This document shows, piece after piece, positions 14,990 to 23,619 of a stretch of DNA of 33,354 nt. The notes beneath the pieces are model-generated. The model searched no databases and was not told the DNA's origin. It worked only from the letters and a program-made list of their open reading frames with translations. Made by a program: the position numbers and the translations under genes. Position 1 is the first letter of the stretch. Every line of letters begins with the position of its first letter. Source of the stretch: an uncultured bacterium (lineage in GTDB: Bacteria; Bacillota; Clostridia; Oscillospirales; Oscillospiraceae); assembly GCA_947176765.1 (NCBI GenBank), contig CAMWRX010000025.1, forward strand, positions 1 to 33,354, given 5' to 3'.

Positions 14990-15898
14990 CTATTTCGCCA
15001 GCCAGAACCGCACGATCCGCAGCCCCTCTTCCGACAGGGAGACGCTGGACCCGGTCAGCCGCTTCAGCGCCTCGTCGAACTCCTCTTTTTTCCCCAGAGC
15101 GTACTTGATGTACATCACGTTCAGATGGGACTCCTCCGCCTCGGGCAGCCGCTCCAGGGACAGCTCCGCCCACTCCTCGGCCTCCTTGAACCTGCCCACG
15201 CCGTGCAGGGCGCGCACCATGGCGGCATAGTACGCCGGTGTAATCGCCTCTGGGTGGTTTTTGTCCAAATTCTGAACCAGCTCGATGAGCATATACCGAT
15301 ACTTGTTCTCCTCTACCTTCAGCAGGCCGCCACTGTTCAGGATGCGAAGCACCGCGTCCAGCAGCTCCTGGTTGGCCTGCAAATTGGCGCGGTCCTTGTC
15401 ATAAGCCACTTGCAGGCCGTTCAGTTCCGTAGTAAACCGGCCCAGCGCGTCCGTCAGGGCGGTGGCGGCGTAGTGGGAGGTCTCGGAGTCATCATTCTCC
15501 GCCGCCTTGCGCACCAGCGTCAGGTTCTCTCTGGCGTCCAGCCGCAGCATATTCAGCATGGCCCGCCGCTTGTCCCTGGTGTTGGATACGGCCAGCACCT
15601 CCTCCAGGGGCAGCATCTCCAGCTCCCGCTCCTTATCCACGGGCTGGAGGAACTTCTTCCGGGTCTTGTCGATGCTCAGGCTCTCATAGTCCACATCTTC
15701 CTTCCGGAGCATAAGATCCACCAGAAAGCTAAACAAAAAGCACAGAATCCCCACTACCGGGCACAGCACCATCGTGACGCCCCGCTGGAACACATAGATA
15801 GAGCGTTTTTTCAGCCACATCGCCACCATATACACCAGCGATAGCACGGTGTTGATAAGCACGATCCAAAGGATCACCATATTACTGTTGAAGCCCAT
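14990..15898 (-). CDS. PelE-like membrane-anchored TPR protein
   Basis: The 302-residue product has two membrane segments (about 7-27 and 41-63) followed by helical TPR-like repeats, clearest at about 218-285 (AYYAAMVRALHGVGRFKEAEEWAELSLERLP). Two N-terminal helices plus TPRs is the layout of PelE, which works with PelD and PelG in the Pel synthase complex. The order PelD-PelE is also conserved. The start is uncertain. The ATG at 15898 overlaps the end of the PelD gene by 17 nt; an ATG at 15880 lies directly after the PelD stop codon. The similarity is architectural and positional rather than by motif, so I give the assignment as likely. Confidence 0.75.
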   Translation of the reverse strand: MGFNSNMVILWIVLINTVLSLVYMVAMWLKKRSIYVFQRGVTMVLCPVVGILCFLFSFLVDLMLRKEDVDYESLSIDKTRKKFLQPVDKERELEMLPLEEVLAVSNTRDKRRAMLNMLRLDARENLTLVRKAAENDDSETSHYAATALTDALGRFTTELNGLQVAYDKDRANLQANQELLDAVLRILNSGGLLKVEENKYRYMLIELVQNLDKNHPEAITPAYYAAMVRALHGVGRFKEAEEWAELSLERLPEAEESHLNVMYIKYALGKKEEFDEALKRLTGSSVSLSEEGLRIVRFWLAK

Positions 15899-18083
15899 CC
15901 GCCAAAACCGCCTCGCTCTTTATTCCGTTATTGTTCAGTTTATTCACCACAAAGGACGAATCCGCGTAATTTGCGTGGACCAGGATGTGTACATATGTGT
16001 CCTCGTCTCTGATCTTGCCCAGCCGGTCATCCTCCCGGGTCAGCAGCTTGAGCCGGTTGCTCAGCGTCTCCATGGACTCGCCCTGGGCATCCACGCGGAT
16101 CAGGCTGTAGTCCGCCTCCTCATACCGCACAGAGCCCAGCTTTTCCTCCATCTGCTGCCGGAACACCTCCGGGAGCAGGACATCCGTACCGGGATAATAC
16201 TTCCGATCCCGCCCTGCCTCCTCATAGCGGTAGCTGCGCTCCAGGCTGGCGGTGATGATCCGGGACAGCACCAGGAACAGATCCTTCTGATAGACGTTCA
16301 GTTGGTCAAACTCCATATTCCACAGCATAATGATGTAGATCATCCGGCCGCCGGAATAGATGGGTGCGGCCATTCTGGGCATCTCGGAGCCTACGGAGCG
16401 GTCCACAAAAATGCCCGGTTCCCCCAGCACACGGCGCAGCTCCGGATAGTCGCCCACCCGGAAAGCCCGCTTCATCCCCAATGCCTCCTGCCCAGTGGCG
16501 CCGGACAGGTGAAAATATCCCTCCTGCCCCGCCCGATAGAGACTTACATCCTTCACCTTCATGATCTTCTGCACTACGCCCAGGGAGGACCGCGCCACCT
16601 TCTCCGGGTCCAGCACGTCCAGCTCCGAGACAATGCTGTACACCTTCCCGATACTGTCCCCGTAATTCAACAGGCGCTGCTCAAAGGCGCGCTTGATTTC
16701 CACATTGGTTTTGTCCACCTCATAGAGCATATCGTACTCTTCCTCGATATCATTCGCCCGCTCCTCCTGCTCCCGGAGGCGGAGCTTAAAGCGCAGGATG
16801 GTATAGGAGACAATAATGGCAATGATAAGGTAAAACAAAAATCCGAAGATAAACGGATACTGGGAAATCAGGGCAGAAAGCCCCAGCCCGGTCTGCCGCA
16901 TGGCAAAATACAGATTTGCCCCCGTGGTCAGCACCACGGCCAGCACGCTGTGCCCCACGCCCAATCCAATGGCGGCTATTAAAATATACAGCAGCATGAA
17001 ATCTACCCGCTGAAACATCTCCATGGTTCCCAGCGTATTGGTCAAAAGCAGCGACACCAAAAACAGCGCCAGATTTTCCACCAGCCGCTTCCCGCCGGCG
17101 GCAAACGCGCGCAGGTCGTCTTTCCAGCGCTTTTTGACCCTGTTTTTCTCCTCTGCCTGGGCAGCTTTGTCCCGCTCCACCAGGCGTTCGCTGTTTTTGT
17201 CTACAAACGCGAAGGTGCGCGCCAGGCCGGTAGACAGCTCTACATGGGGCGCGTAGGAAAACTCCGCGGCAAACCGGCTCCCATCCAAGGAGAAGCAGCC
17301 CTCCTCCTCACACTCCCGCGCCCGCACGGGATGTCCGCACAGATCCTGAAGCCGCGCGGCAAGCTCCTTGTCCGAAACCACCGACGCGCCCTCGACCTGG
17401 TAGAGAAGTTCCTGGGGGCGGGGACTGCAAAGGGCCTTGTATACCGCGTCCACCGCGTCCGACACATAGATCGCCATGGTTTGGGCGGGATCTTCCCGCC
17501 GAACCGTCCCGCTTATTTTTCCATCCAGGCAGAGCTGCTCGATGGGATTGAGCTTTTCATATAAAAAATGGGAAGGTCCGTACACCTCCGGGAAACGCAG
17601 GATGGTGACCGCCGTGACCGCGTCATGGTAAAGCCGGCACAGGCACTCGCCGCTGTAAGCAGTCATCCCCGCCGCCCCCGCGGGCCTCGGCTCCTGCTCC
17701 GGTGTCAGCTTCTCCCCGGCATTCTCGCCAAACACCGCCATGCTGGACAGGTAGATGAAATGCTTCACCCCATATGCCTTTGCCCAGATCAGTATGTTGT
17801 TCAGATTGGCGGCATATTGGGTGGAGGTCCTGTCATTTCCCCAGTCATATCCATCGTCCTGCGCGCCCAAAAACACGATGGCGTCAGGCAGGACGCTGTG
17901 GATGATGTATTTCACCGCCACCTCATCAGGCTCGAACTCATAGATGCTGTGGGCGGGCAGCCGCGCCGCCTTCATTTTGGAATTTTTCCCCGCGATGGTG
18001 TAGACCTCGCACTGTTCCCGGCGCAGACGCTCAATCAGATAATTCATCATAAAGCCGTATGAACCGACCACCAGAACCTTCAT
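15882..18083 (-). CDS. PelD-like cyclic di-GMP receptor fused to an N-terminal SDR/epimerase domain
   Basis: This 733-residue protein has four parts. Residues 1-300 are an extended SDR (NAD-dependent epimerase) fold with GSYGFMM in place of GxxGxxG, LSSMAVFG, and Y143 in YSGEC, so the catalytic YxxxK Lys is Cys147. Residues 334-432 hold four membrane segments. Residues 455-615 look like a GAF domain. Residues 630-730 are a degenerate GGDEF domain. There, RxxD (R683, D686) sits where the inhibitory cyclic di-GMP site lies, while GGDEF is replaced by RDEDT. TM-GAF-degenerate GGDEF is exactly PelD, which switches on Pel synthesis when cyclic di-GMP binds. The ATG at 18083 overlaps the pelG stop codon by 4 nt and has an aggagg site. 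The SDR part is probably not an active epimerase and may be structural or NAD-sensing. Confidence 0.85.
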   Translation of the reverse strand: MKVLVVGSYGFMMNYLIERLRREQCEVYTIAGKNSKMKAARLPAHSIYEFEPDEVAVKYIIHSVLPDAIVFLGAQDDGYDWGNDRTSTQYAANLNNILIWAKAYGVKHFIYLSSMAVFGENAGEKLTPEQEPRPAGAAGMTAYSGECLCRLYHDAVTAVTILRFPEVYGPSHFLYEKLNPIEQLCLDGKISGTVRREDPAQTMAIYVSDAVDAVYKALCSPRPQELLYQVEGASVVSDKELAARLQDLCGHPVRARECEEEGCFSLDGSRFAAEFSYAPHVELSTGLARTFAFVDKNSERLVERDKAAQAEEKNRVKKRWKDDLRAFAAGGKRLVENLALFLVSLLLTNTLGTMEMFQRVDFMLLYILIAAIGLGVGHSVLAVVLTTGANLYFAMRQTGLGLSALISQYPFIFGFLFYLIIAIIVSYTILRFKLRLREQEERANDIEEEYDMLYEVDKTNVEIKRAFEQRLLNYGDSIGKVYSIVSELDVLDPEKVARSSLGVVQKIMKVKDVSLYRAGQEGYFHLSGATGQEALGMKRAFRVGDYPELRRVLGEPGIFVDRSVGSEMPRMAAPIYSGGRMIYIIMLWNMEFDQLNVYQKDLFLVLSRIITASLERSYRYEEAGRDRKYYPGTDVLLPEVFRQQMEEKLGSVRYEEADYSLIRVDAQGESMETLSNRLKLLTREDDRLGKIRDEDTYVHILVHANYADSSFVVNKLNNNGIKSEAVLADGLQQ

Positions 18084-19552
18084 CGCGATCCCTCCTGCCC
18101 TTCCTTCCGGAATTGATAAATCGTAGTCACACTGTGCGCCCCGCGGGACCTCACCCGGGGCACAATTCTGCCCTGCCCGAAGATGTGGTCGTCCAGGTGG
18201 ATCAAAATATGCCGGATGCGGAAAAAGCAGACCGTAAACGCGCATAGTCCGCCAAAGGCCGCCCCCAGCCCTGCCTGCGCGGCCGGCAGCTTTACTGCGA
18301 TCAGGCTGCCTATCGTAACGCCGGCCAGCAGCGTAAAGCCTGCTATAGCCGCTCCCGTCACGTCATTGAGATAATACAGGTAAATCATCAGGCACTGGAC
18401 CAAATAGATGATCATATAGGCCACGGACAGCACCGGATACATGGTCAGCATCAGGCCCTCGATGCCCAGCTTGGGCAGCACCGCAATGGCTGCCAGATAC
18501 ACCAGAATGTTTACAATGGCCTGAATCTGGATGATGTACAGCGTCTCCCGGCGCAGGGTCTCAACCATATCCCGCTTGGCGCGCCGAATGTCCTTGTCCG
18601 CCGCGCCCACCACCGATTCGCAGTAGGTTTGGTATGCCATGTGGAACTTCGTTTCCACATTTACCACAAAAACCACCTGGATGGAGATATTGCTGAGCAT
18701 GGCCAGATAGGTCGCCATGTCATAGGTAGGCGCGGACCGGAACACATTGGCGGTAACAATGCTGAAATCCGAGAAGAACCAAAACACAAAATTGTGGGCA
18801 TAAAGCCCCATCACGTAGAACTCATTGGCCAGAACCAGCGGCAGGTTCTTTTTCAGGCTGCGCAGCAGCTCCCAGCCCGTTTCACCATGCACCGGAAAAG
18901 TGCGCTGGATGCGGGTACACATAAGCATGGCGATCAGCGTAAAGCCCACCGCCAGCGACAGCAGGATAATGTCCCGCATGGGCGCCAGCTTCCAATACAC
19001 GCACACACAGGCCAGCAGAAGACTGACAGCAAAGCTTCCCAGGAAGCTGTAACTGATCTTCCGATACTCCTTCAAAATGGTGATGATGCTCATATAAAAG
19101 AACGTGAAGGACAGACCGGAAAAAAAGATATACGCAATAAAAATGTAATAGAGCGGCAGATGGCCCACCCAGTACATGGCGCAGCCGAAGGGGATCCCCA
19201 GCAGGGCCGTCAGGCCGGCCACCAGCAGATTTCCCGCCTCCACCGCGGAGGCGATCCCGTTGTAGTCCTCGCAGTATACCTTGTCCGCCATGTGTTTGGA
19301 CAGCAGAATATTCACCCCGGCCACCAGGATGAGGGCAAATATGAAGACATACAGGATGGTAGAGCTAAGCACCTCCCTGTCGCGATAGGCCATCTCCGCA
19401 TAGGGTGGCAGCAGATACATCAGGTTCAGCGCCAAAATGACGATCAAGTTTGGCCCAATGGTGACGATGGTGGCATAAGCCCCCGCAAAAATGGTGCTGA
19501 ACACGCTCCGTTTTTTGAACAGCCGCTTTAATTCAAAGCCAATTCCCGCCAT
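18080..19552 (-). CDS. pelG: Pel exopolysaccharide transporter PelG
   Basis: The 490-residue product starts MAGIGFELKRLFKK, the PelG signature, and has about 12 membrane segments. It is a MOP-superfamily protein that, with PelD, PelE and PelF, forms the inner-membrane Pel synthase and moves the polymer out. The short cytoplasmic C-terminus is basic. Its ATG overlaps the pelF stop codon by one base (TAATG), and its own stop overlaps the PelD gene by 4 nt, so the three are tightly coupled in translation. Confidence 0.93.
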   Translation of the reverse strand: MAGIGFELKRLFKKRSVFSTIFAGAYATIVTIGPNLIVILALNLMYLLPPYAEMAYRDREVLSSTILYVFIFALILVAGVNILLSKHMADKVYCEDYNGIASAVEAGNLLVAGLTALLGIPFGCAMYWVGHLPLYYIFIAYIFFSGLSFTFFYMSIITILKEYRKISYSFLGSFAVSLLLACVCVYWKLAPMRDIILLSLAVGFTLIAMLMCTRIQRTFPVHGETGWELLRSLKKNLPLVLANEFYVMGLYAHNFVFWFFSDFSIVTANVFRSAPTYDMATYLAMLSNISIQVVFVVNVETKFHMAYQTYCESVVGAADKDIRRAKRDMVETLRRETLYIIQIQAIVNILVYLAAIAVLPKLGIEGLMLTMYPVLSVAYMIIYLVQCLMIYLYYLNDVTGAAIAGFTLLAGVTIGSLIAVKLPAAQAGLGAAFGGLCAFTVCFFRIRHILIHLDDHIFGQGRIVPRVRSRGAHSVTTIYQFRKEGQEGSR

Positions 19553-20970
19553 TATGTACCTGCCTCCCCTTCAAACTGCCGGTAAAGCTCGTGGTATGTC
19601 GCGGTGACCTGCTGATTTCGATAAAATTCCCGGGTGCGGATTCTGCCCACATTTCCCATTTCCGCCCGCAGCGTCTCATTTTCGGCCAGCTCTACGATAG
19701 CGTCCGCAATCCTGTCCACGCCCATCACCGGCACAACAATCCCGCTTCTCCCCAGGCGATCCTTCTCATTGCCATACAGCAGCTCATAGCAGCCGCCCAC
19801 ATCGGTGGCGATGCAGGGCTTGGCGGCGGCCATGGCCTCCAAGATGCTCAGCGGCTGGCCCTCGGAAATGCTGGTCAGAATGACCATGTCCATCTTTCCC
19901 AGATAGTCCCGTATATCCACCAGTCCGGTGAAGATGACATCCTTCACCTGGAAGGTCTCAATAACCTCCCGGCACTCTTCGTAGTATTGCGGATTCTCAT
20001 CCGTGGGGCCCATAATATACAGCCGTAAGGAAGGAACCTTCGCCTTGGCCAGCGCAAAGGCGTTGATCATCGTCTTGACGTCCTTGATGGGCACCACCCG
20101 GAGCAGCGCACCCACATTGATGTATGGATCGTCCGGCTCCTTCTCCGCAATGCCCTCCAGCCGCTCCATATACACGCCGTTTGAAATGACCCTGGTTTTC
20201 TCCTCCGGGCATCCCAGCTCCAGCTGGATCCTCCGCGCGGAGTCGAACAGGGAAATCACCTGCTCCGCGCAGTCATAGATGCAGCCGGACAGGGTGTAAA
20301 AGTAGCGAATCCAGATGTCCTTAAAGATGCCCTGGGTCCAGTCCACCTTGATGATCTCCTCCTCCCGCTCCCGGGTGTAAATCCCGTGCTCGGTGAGGAT
20401 CACCGGCTTGTTGTATAAATAGTGCCCCTTGCACGCCAGAACCCCGGCGTAGCCCGTGGAGATGGCGTGATAGCAGTCCGCCTCGGCCACCGGGGTTTTC
20501 AGCACCGTGAACAGCGGCAGATACAGTGAGCGCATACTCCACAAAAAATCGGTGAAGGTACACTGGGAGTATTTTTCCACATATAGTTCCTGCACCACCT
20601 CAAAAAAGGCGCTCCCCATCAGAACATCGTTGACCGACAGGTCTTTCCGGTCAAAGAAGCGGAACAGGCCCGGCCAGTCCACATCCTCCCCGAACAGCAG
20701 CTTGCGGAAGCAGGCCTTTTCGTCCTCGTTCACTGTCGTCTTTTTCCTGAACCATTTCACCACGTCTTTGTCGTTGAGGTAGGATTCCCGAAGCTCCGCC
20801 ACATTGGCGGGCGGCTCATACCGGAACTGCCCGCTCTGTTCCCTGTCCGGCAGAACAGTGTAGATGGTGAAGTCGATGTGCGAACTGGCCTCCAGCAGCA
20901 TCTGCACCCAGCTGGAAACGCCGCCCACCACATAGGGATAGCACCCCTCCACAAACATCGCCACGTTCAT
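19552..20970 (-). CDS. pelF: Pel polysaccharide glycosyltransferase PelF (GT4)
   Basis: This 472-residue soluble GT4 begins with MNVAMFVEGCYPYVVGGVSSW, the typical PelF N-terminus. It has the acceptor-side TEHGIYTREREEEI and the donor-binding SISEGQPLSILEAMA (EX7E-type) motif near the C-terminus. In Pseudomonas, PelF polymerises the Pel backbone from UDP-activated sugars. It is cytoplasmic and recruited to PelD/E/G. The ATG at 20970 has a strong gaggagg site; 17 nt separate it from the upstream gene. Confidence 0.95.
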   Translation of the reverse strand: MNVAMFVEGCYPYVVGGVSSWVQMLLEASSHIDFTIYTVLPDREQSGQFRYEPPANVAELRESYLNDKDVVKWFRKKTTVNEDEKACFRKLLFGEDVDWPGLFRFFDRKDLSVNDVLMGSAFFEVVQELYVEKYSQCTFTDFLWSMRSLYLPLFTVLKTPVAEADCYHAISTGYAGVLACKGHYLYNKPVILTEHGIYTREREEEIIKVDWTQGIFKDIWIRYFYTLSGCIYDCAEQVISLFDSARRIQLELGCPEEKTRVISNGVYMERLEGIAEKEPDDPYINVGALLRVVPIKDVKTMINAFALAKAKVPSLRLYIMGPTDENPQYYEECREVIETFQVKDVIFTGLVDIRDYLGKMDMVILTSISEGQPLSILEAMAAAKPCIATDVGGCYELLYGNEKDRLGRSGIVVPVMGVDRIADAIVELAENETLRAEMGNVGRIRTREFYRNQQVTATYHELYRQFEGEAGT

Positions 20971-20987
20971 CCGACGCCCTCCTCTTC

Positions 20988-22502
20988 TTACTGCGCTCTC
21001 TCCCGGAGCAAAACTGTCGCGTCCCGATCCATCACCTTGACCAGATACGCGGTTTCCCCAATCTGGGTGACCTCGCAGTTATTCCCGGCCACCGCCCGCT
21101 TTTCTGTCCGCACGATATAGAAGCACACTTCGTCGAAGCCCTCTGTCTCAATGGAGATGTATTCCTCCCCCATCCGGATTTCCGGCTGGATCAGGACGTA
21201 CCGCTTATATCGCTCCTGCGCCATGGACAGCGTCATGGCGTCCATCCAGTCCGTGTCCTGATAGAGGTCGTGCATCAGCTTGGACAGCTCCAGGAAATAG
21301 GCGTTCCACTCATAACCCGGGTCGCTGGCATTCTCCCCCATGATCTCGGTCATATCCAGACAATGCACCGCTAGCCCCTGCCCGGAGACGCCGGTCTGCA
21401 TTTTGAATGCATTCTGCGCCGTGCGCAGGTGTCCCGAGCAGGTGCGGGGAAGCGCCAGTTCCACCTCCTGCGTCCCCTCGACCACCTCGCAGCCCCTGTG
21501 CCGGATCATGTCCATCAGGCTCTGGGTTTCCCGCTGGACGTCCGCCGATGGCGGGCCATCCATTTGGGTGCTGATTACCAGCCCGTGGGCTTCACACAGC
21601 TTCACCATGGACGGCCACACAAGATCCCGCAGGAACATATTGGTGTCCCGGCTGTACAGCTCCCGGATCTGCTCCTCATAGGGGTTATCCAAAACCGGGA
21701 AGGAGTCCAGCAGGTTCACCTTGGCGTTGACCACCGGGTACACAAACACATCCTCCGCACAGGACAGCAGCCCCGTCAGAATCCCCATACCGTATTCCCC
21801 GGTCAGAAAATCGCCGTTGATGACATAAAACCGGCCCTCGCCATACCGCTTCTCCCAGATGAGCGGGATCAGATCCTTCCGCTCCTTATCCTCCTGAGAC
21901 CACTCCACCATCAACTTCCCGCATCTGGCGTCCACCGTCACCTTGGACACAGTGCACGTCAGGCCATTGTGATACACCTGGCCCTGGATCAGCAGCTTCT
22001 CCGACAGCAGGATCCCATCGATCTCCGCACTTCCTTCGTTGTGCAGCACACCGATGGTCTTGTTCCGCTCCTGCGCGTCCGTTCCCGTCATAATGTGCGC
22101 AAAGATCAGCGTCTTGCCCTCTTGGGCATATCGCAGCAGCGCGTCCCCATCGCCGATCTCATCCCAGCTTTCCGCCGTGACGACAATGACATCGAGGCGC
22201 TCCGCCTGTTCCGCGGTGATCTCCTCTACGGTGGAAAATACCCCATAGGTCTTCTTGAGATTCGCCAGCAGCTCCGCCATCTCCTGGGCGCCGCCTTCCC
22301 CCTGGCGGCCGCACACCACGGCGATCTCCGGCTCCTCCGCCTCCCACGCGTCCACCGCGTTGTAATTCTGCGGCATTGAGATGGGCGTCAGCCGCTCGTA
22401 AATTCCCAGGTTTATTGACAGATTTCCCGCCATGATTAAGTAAAACACCAACATCGCCGCAAATGACAGGATGCAGGCCACATAGTCAGATCGTTTTAAC
22501 AT
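20988..22502 (-). CDS. DUF2194/PelA-deacetylase-like membrane-anchored protein
   Basis: The 504-residue product has an N-terminal membrane anchor (about 9-28). A Rossmann-like domain follows (about 58-250, with VIVVTAESWDEI and YVINGDFL), then a region resembling the deacetylase part of DUF2194 and Gram-positive PelA (about 253-480). Gram-positive Pel clusters encode a PelA reduced to its deacetylase, and this gene sits just before pelF. The family's metal motif, usually read as DDFP, appears here as LLDSFP (D266, S267). I also see no HxxxH of CE4 enzymes. So activity is doubtful, and the protein may act as a scaffold or polymer-binding factor. The alignment is by eye. The ATG at 22502 follows ggaggg. 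Confidence 0.7.
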   Translation of the reverse strand: MLKRSDYVACILSFAAMLVFYLIMAGNLSINLGIYERLTPISMPQNYNAVDAWEAEEPEIAVVCGRQGEGGAQEMAELLANLKKTYGVFSTVEEITAEQAERLDVIVVTAESWDEIGDGDALLRYAQEGKTLIFAHIMTGTDAQERNKTIGVLHNEGSAEIDGILLSEKLLIQGQVYHNGLTCTVSKVTVDARCGKLMVEWSQEDKERKDLIPLIWEKRYGEGRFYVINGDFLTGEYGMGILTGLLSCAEDVFVYPVVNAKVNLLDSFPVLDNPYEEQIRELYSRDTNMFLRDLVWPSMVKLCEAHGLVISTQMDGPPSADVQRETQSLMDMIRHRGCEVVEGTQEVELALPRTCSGHLRTAQNAFKMQTGVSGQGLAVHCLDMTEIMGENASDPGYEWNAYFLELSKLMHDLYQDTDWMDAMTLSMAQERYKRYVLIQPEIRMGEEYISIETEGFDEVCFYIVRTEKRAVAGNNCEVTQIGETAYLVKVMDRDATVLLRERAQ

Positions 22503-22515
22503 TTCCCTCCGCCCT

Positions 22516-22690
22516 TTATTGTGACAGATGTTCCCTGTACCAGCCGATGGTCAGGGCCAGTCCCTGCGCAAAGTCAAAGCCCGGGTGGCAGCCCAGCAGT
22601 CTCCGCGCCTTGTCGATGTCCGCGTGGGAGCGGCGCGCGTCTCCCTCCCTCGTTATAGGCCGGGATGATAACGCTCACCCGCTTATGTGC
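22516..22690 (-). pseudogene. deletion scar joining a GT2 start to the C-terminus of a UDP-GlcNAc 4-epimerase
   Basis: Reading the minus strand, the sequence first encodes VSVIIPAYNEG (about 22649-22678), the universal N-terminus of GT2 enzymes. Within a gagggaggga run it shifts frame into REGDARRSHADIDKARRLLG...FAQGLALTIGWY, ending at TAA (22516-22518). The second part matches the C-terminus of WbpP/PelX/GalE-type epimerases (GDxRxSxADIxKAxxLLG...GLxxxxxWY). A deletion at the short repeat has therefore removed most of both genes. PelX-type epimerases supply UDP-GalNAc for Pel, so the loss matters for what polymer is made. Confidence 0.75.
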
Positions 22691-22692
22691 GT

Positions 22693-23601
22693 TTATCTTG
22701 CCGCCCCTCCGCGCAGCAACAGCAGCAGCAGCCGTTTCCTGTCTCTCCAAAAGCTCCTTGCAATGTAATACAGCCGGAACCGGAACCGCCTGCGCTCCTC
22801 CTTGCTCAGCCGTTTCTTCAAATAGCGGTAATACTCTTTGAAATACTTCCCATAGTATTCCAACTGCCACGGCTTCAGCTTGCCCATGTAATGGACGATC
22901 ACCGGCTTCTCCTTGTCATGCCGCAGCTTCAGCGCAAATAACAGCAGATCCCACGCCGTTCTATAGCCGGTGTTGAAATTGTAAATCCGCGGGGCAAGCA
23001 GGAGGTCGTCTTGAAAATAGAGGTTCATCACATCCTGATCCGGGTAGGAAGTACTGTCCCGGTACTCCTCCAAAAGCCCGATGAAGCGATCCAGGGAAAA
23101 GTCCGCGCGCATTTTCTTCAGGTTGAACAGCAGCACGCCGGAATTGACATAGTAATAGCTCTCCGGCAGGCCGATGGCCGTCTTTTTGTCCGGCATCATA
23201 TAATTGACGGCGTAATCCGCGACGCCCACCAGGGCTTTCCCCTGGAAATCCATCTCATACAGCGGCGCGATGTCCCCCCGGATCAAAATATCCGGATCCA
23301 GATACAGCACCCGCTCCTCCGTCTCCGGCAGCAGCGTTCCGCACAGGAACCGATAGTACATCTCTTTCGGAAAATATCCGAACACAGGGGCATCCCGGAA
23401 CGCCGTCCCATCTACAAAGATTGGGAAGAACCGTCCGCTGCGCCCCGCCATGTACTCTTGGAGCCGCTCCCTGCTCTCCTCCGATACGTCTGAGTAGAGC
23501 AGATACAGATCCACCGGCCCCGGTTCCTGAGCATACAGTGAGTCCAGCATCACAAACAGGGGCCGTATGTATTTCTCGTTCAGCGTCACCAGAATATTCA
23601 T
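22693..23601 (-). CDS. GT8 family glycosyltransferase (second copy)
   Basis: The 302-residue product starts MNILVTLNEKYI. It has the metal site in RVLYLDPDI, then VNSGVLLFNL, PDQDVMNLY and VIVHYMGKLKPW, all GT8 marks. The C-terminus is very basic (RDRKR, then a Leu run), suggesting binding to the membrane surface. The ATG at 23601 is chosen because gagggaga lies about 7 nt upstream; an ATG at 23616 would fall inside the ribosome-binding region. It is a paralogue of the AT-rich GT8 at 9825, but with the GC content of the operon. It lies second in the Pel-like operon, just before the deletion scar, and probably decorates or initiates the glycan. Confidence 0.92.
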   Translation of the reverse strand: MNILVTLNEKYIRPLFVMLDSLYAQEPGPVDLYLLYSDVSEESRERLQEYMAGRSGRFFPIFVDGTAFRDAPVFGYFPKEMYYRFLCGTLLPETEERVLYLDPDILIRGDIAPLYEMDFQGKALVGVADYAVNYMMPDKKTAIGLPESYYYVNSGVLLFNLKKMRADFSLDRFIGLLEEYRDSTSYPDQDVMNLYFQDDLLLAPRIYNFNTGYRTAWDLLLFALKLRHDKEKPVIVHYMGKLKPWQLEYYGKYFKEYYRYLKKRLSKEERRRFRFRLYYIARSFWRDRKRLLLLLLRGGAAR

Positions 23602-23619
23602 CCGTCTCTCCCTCAATCC

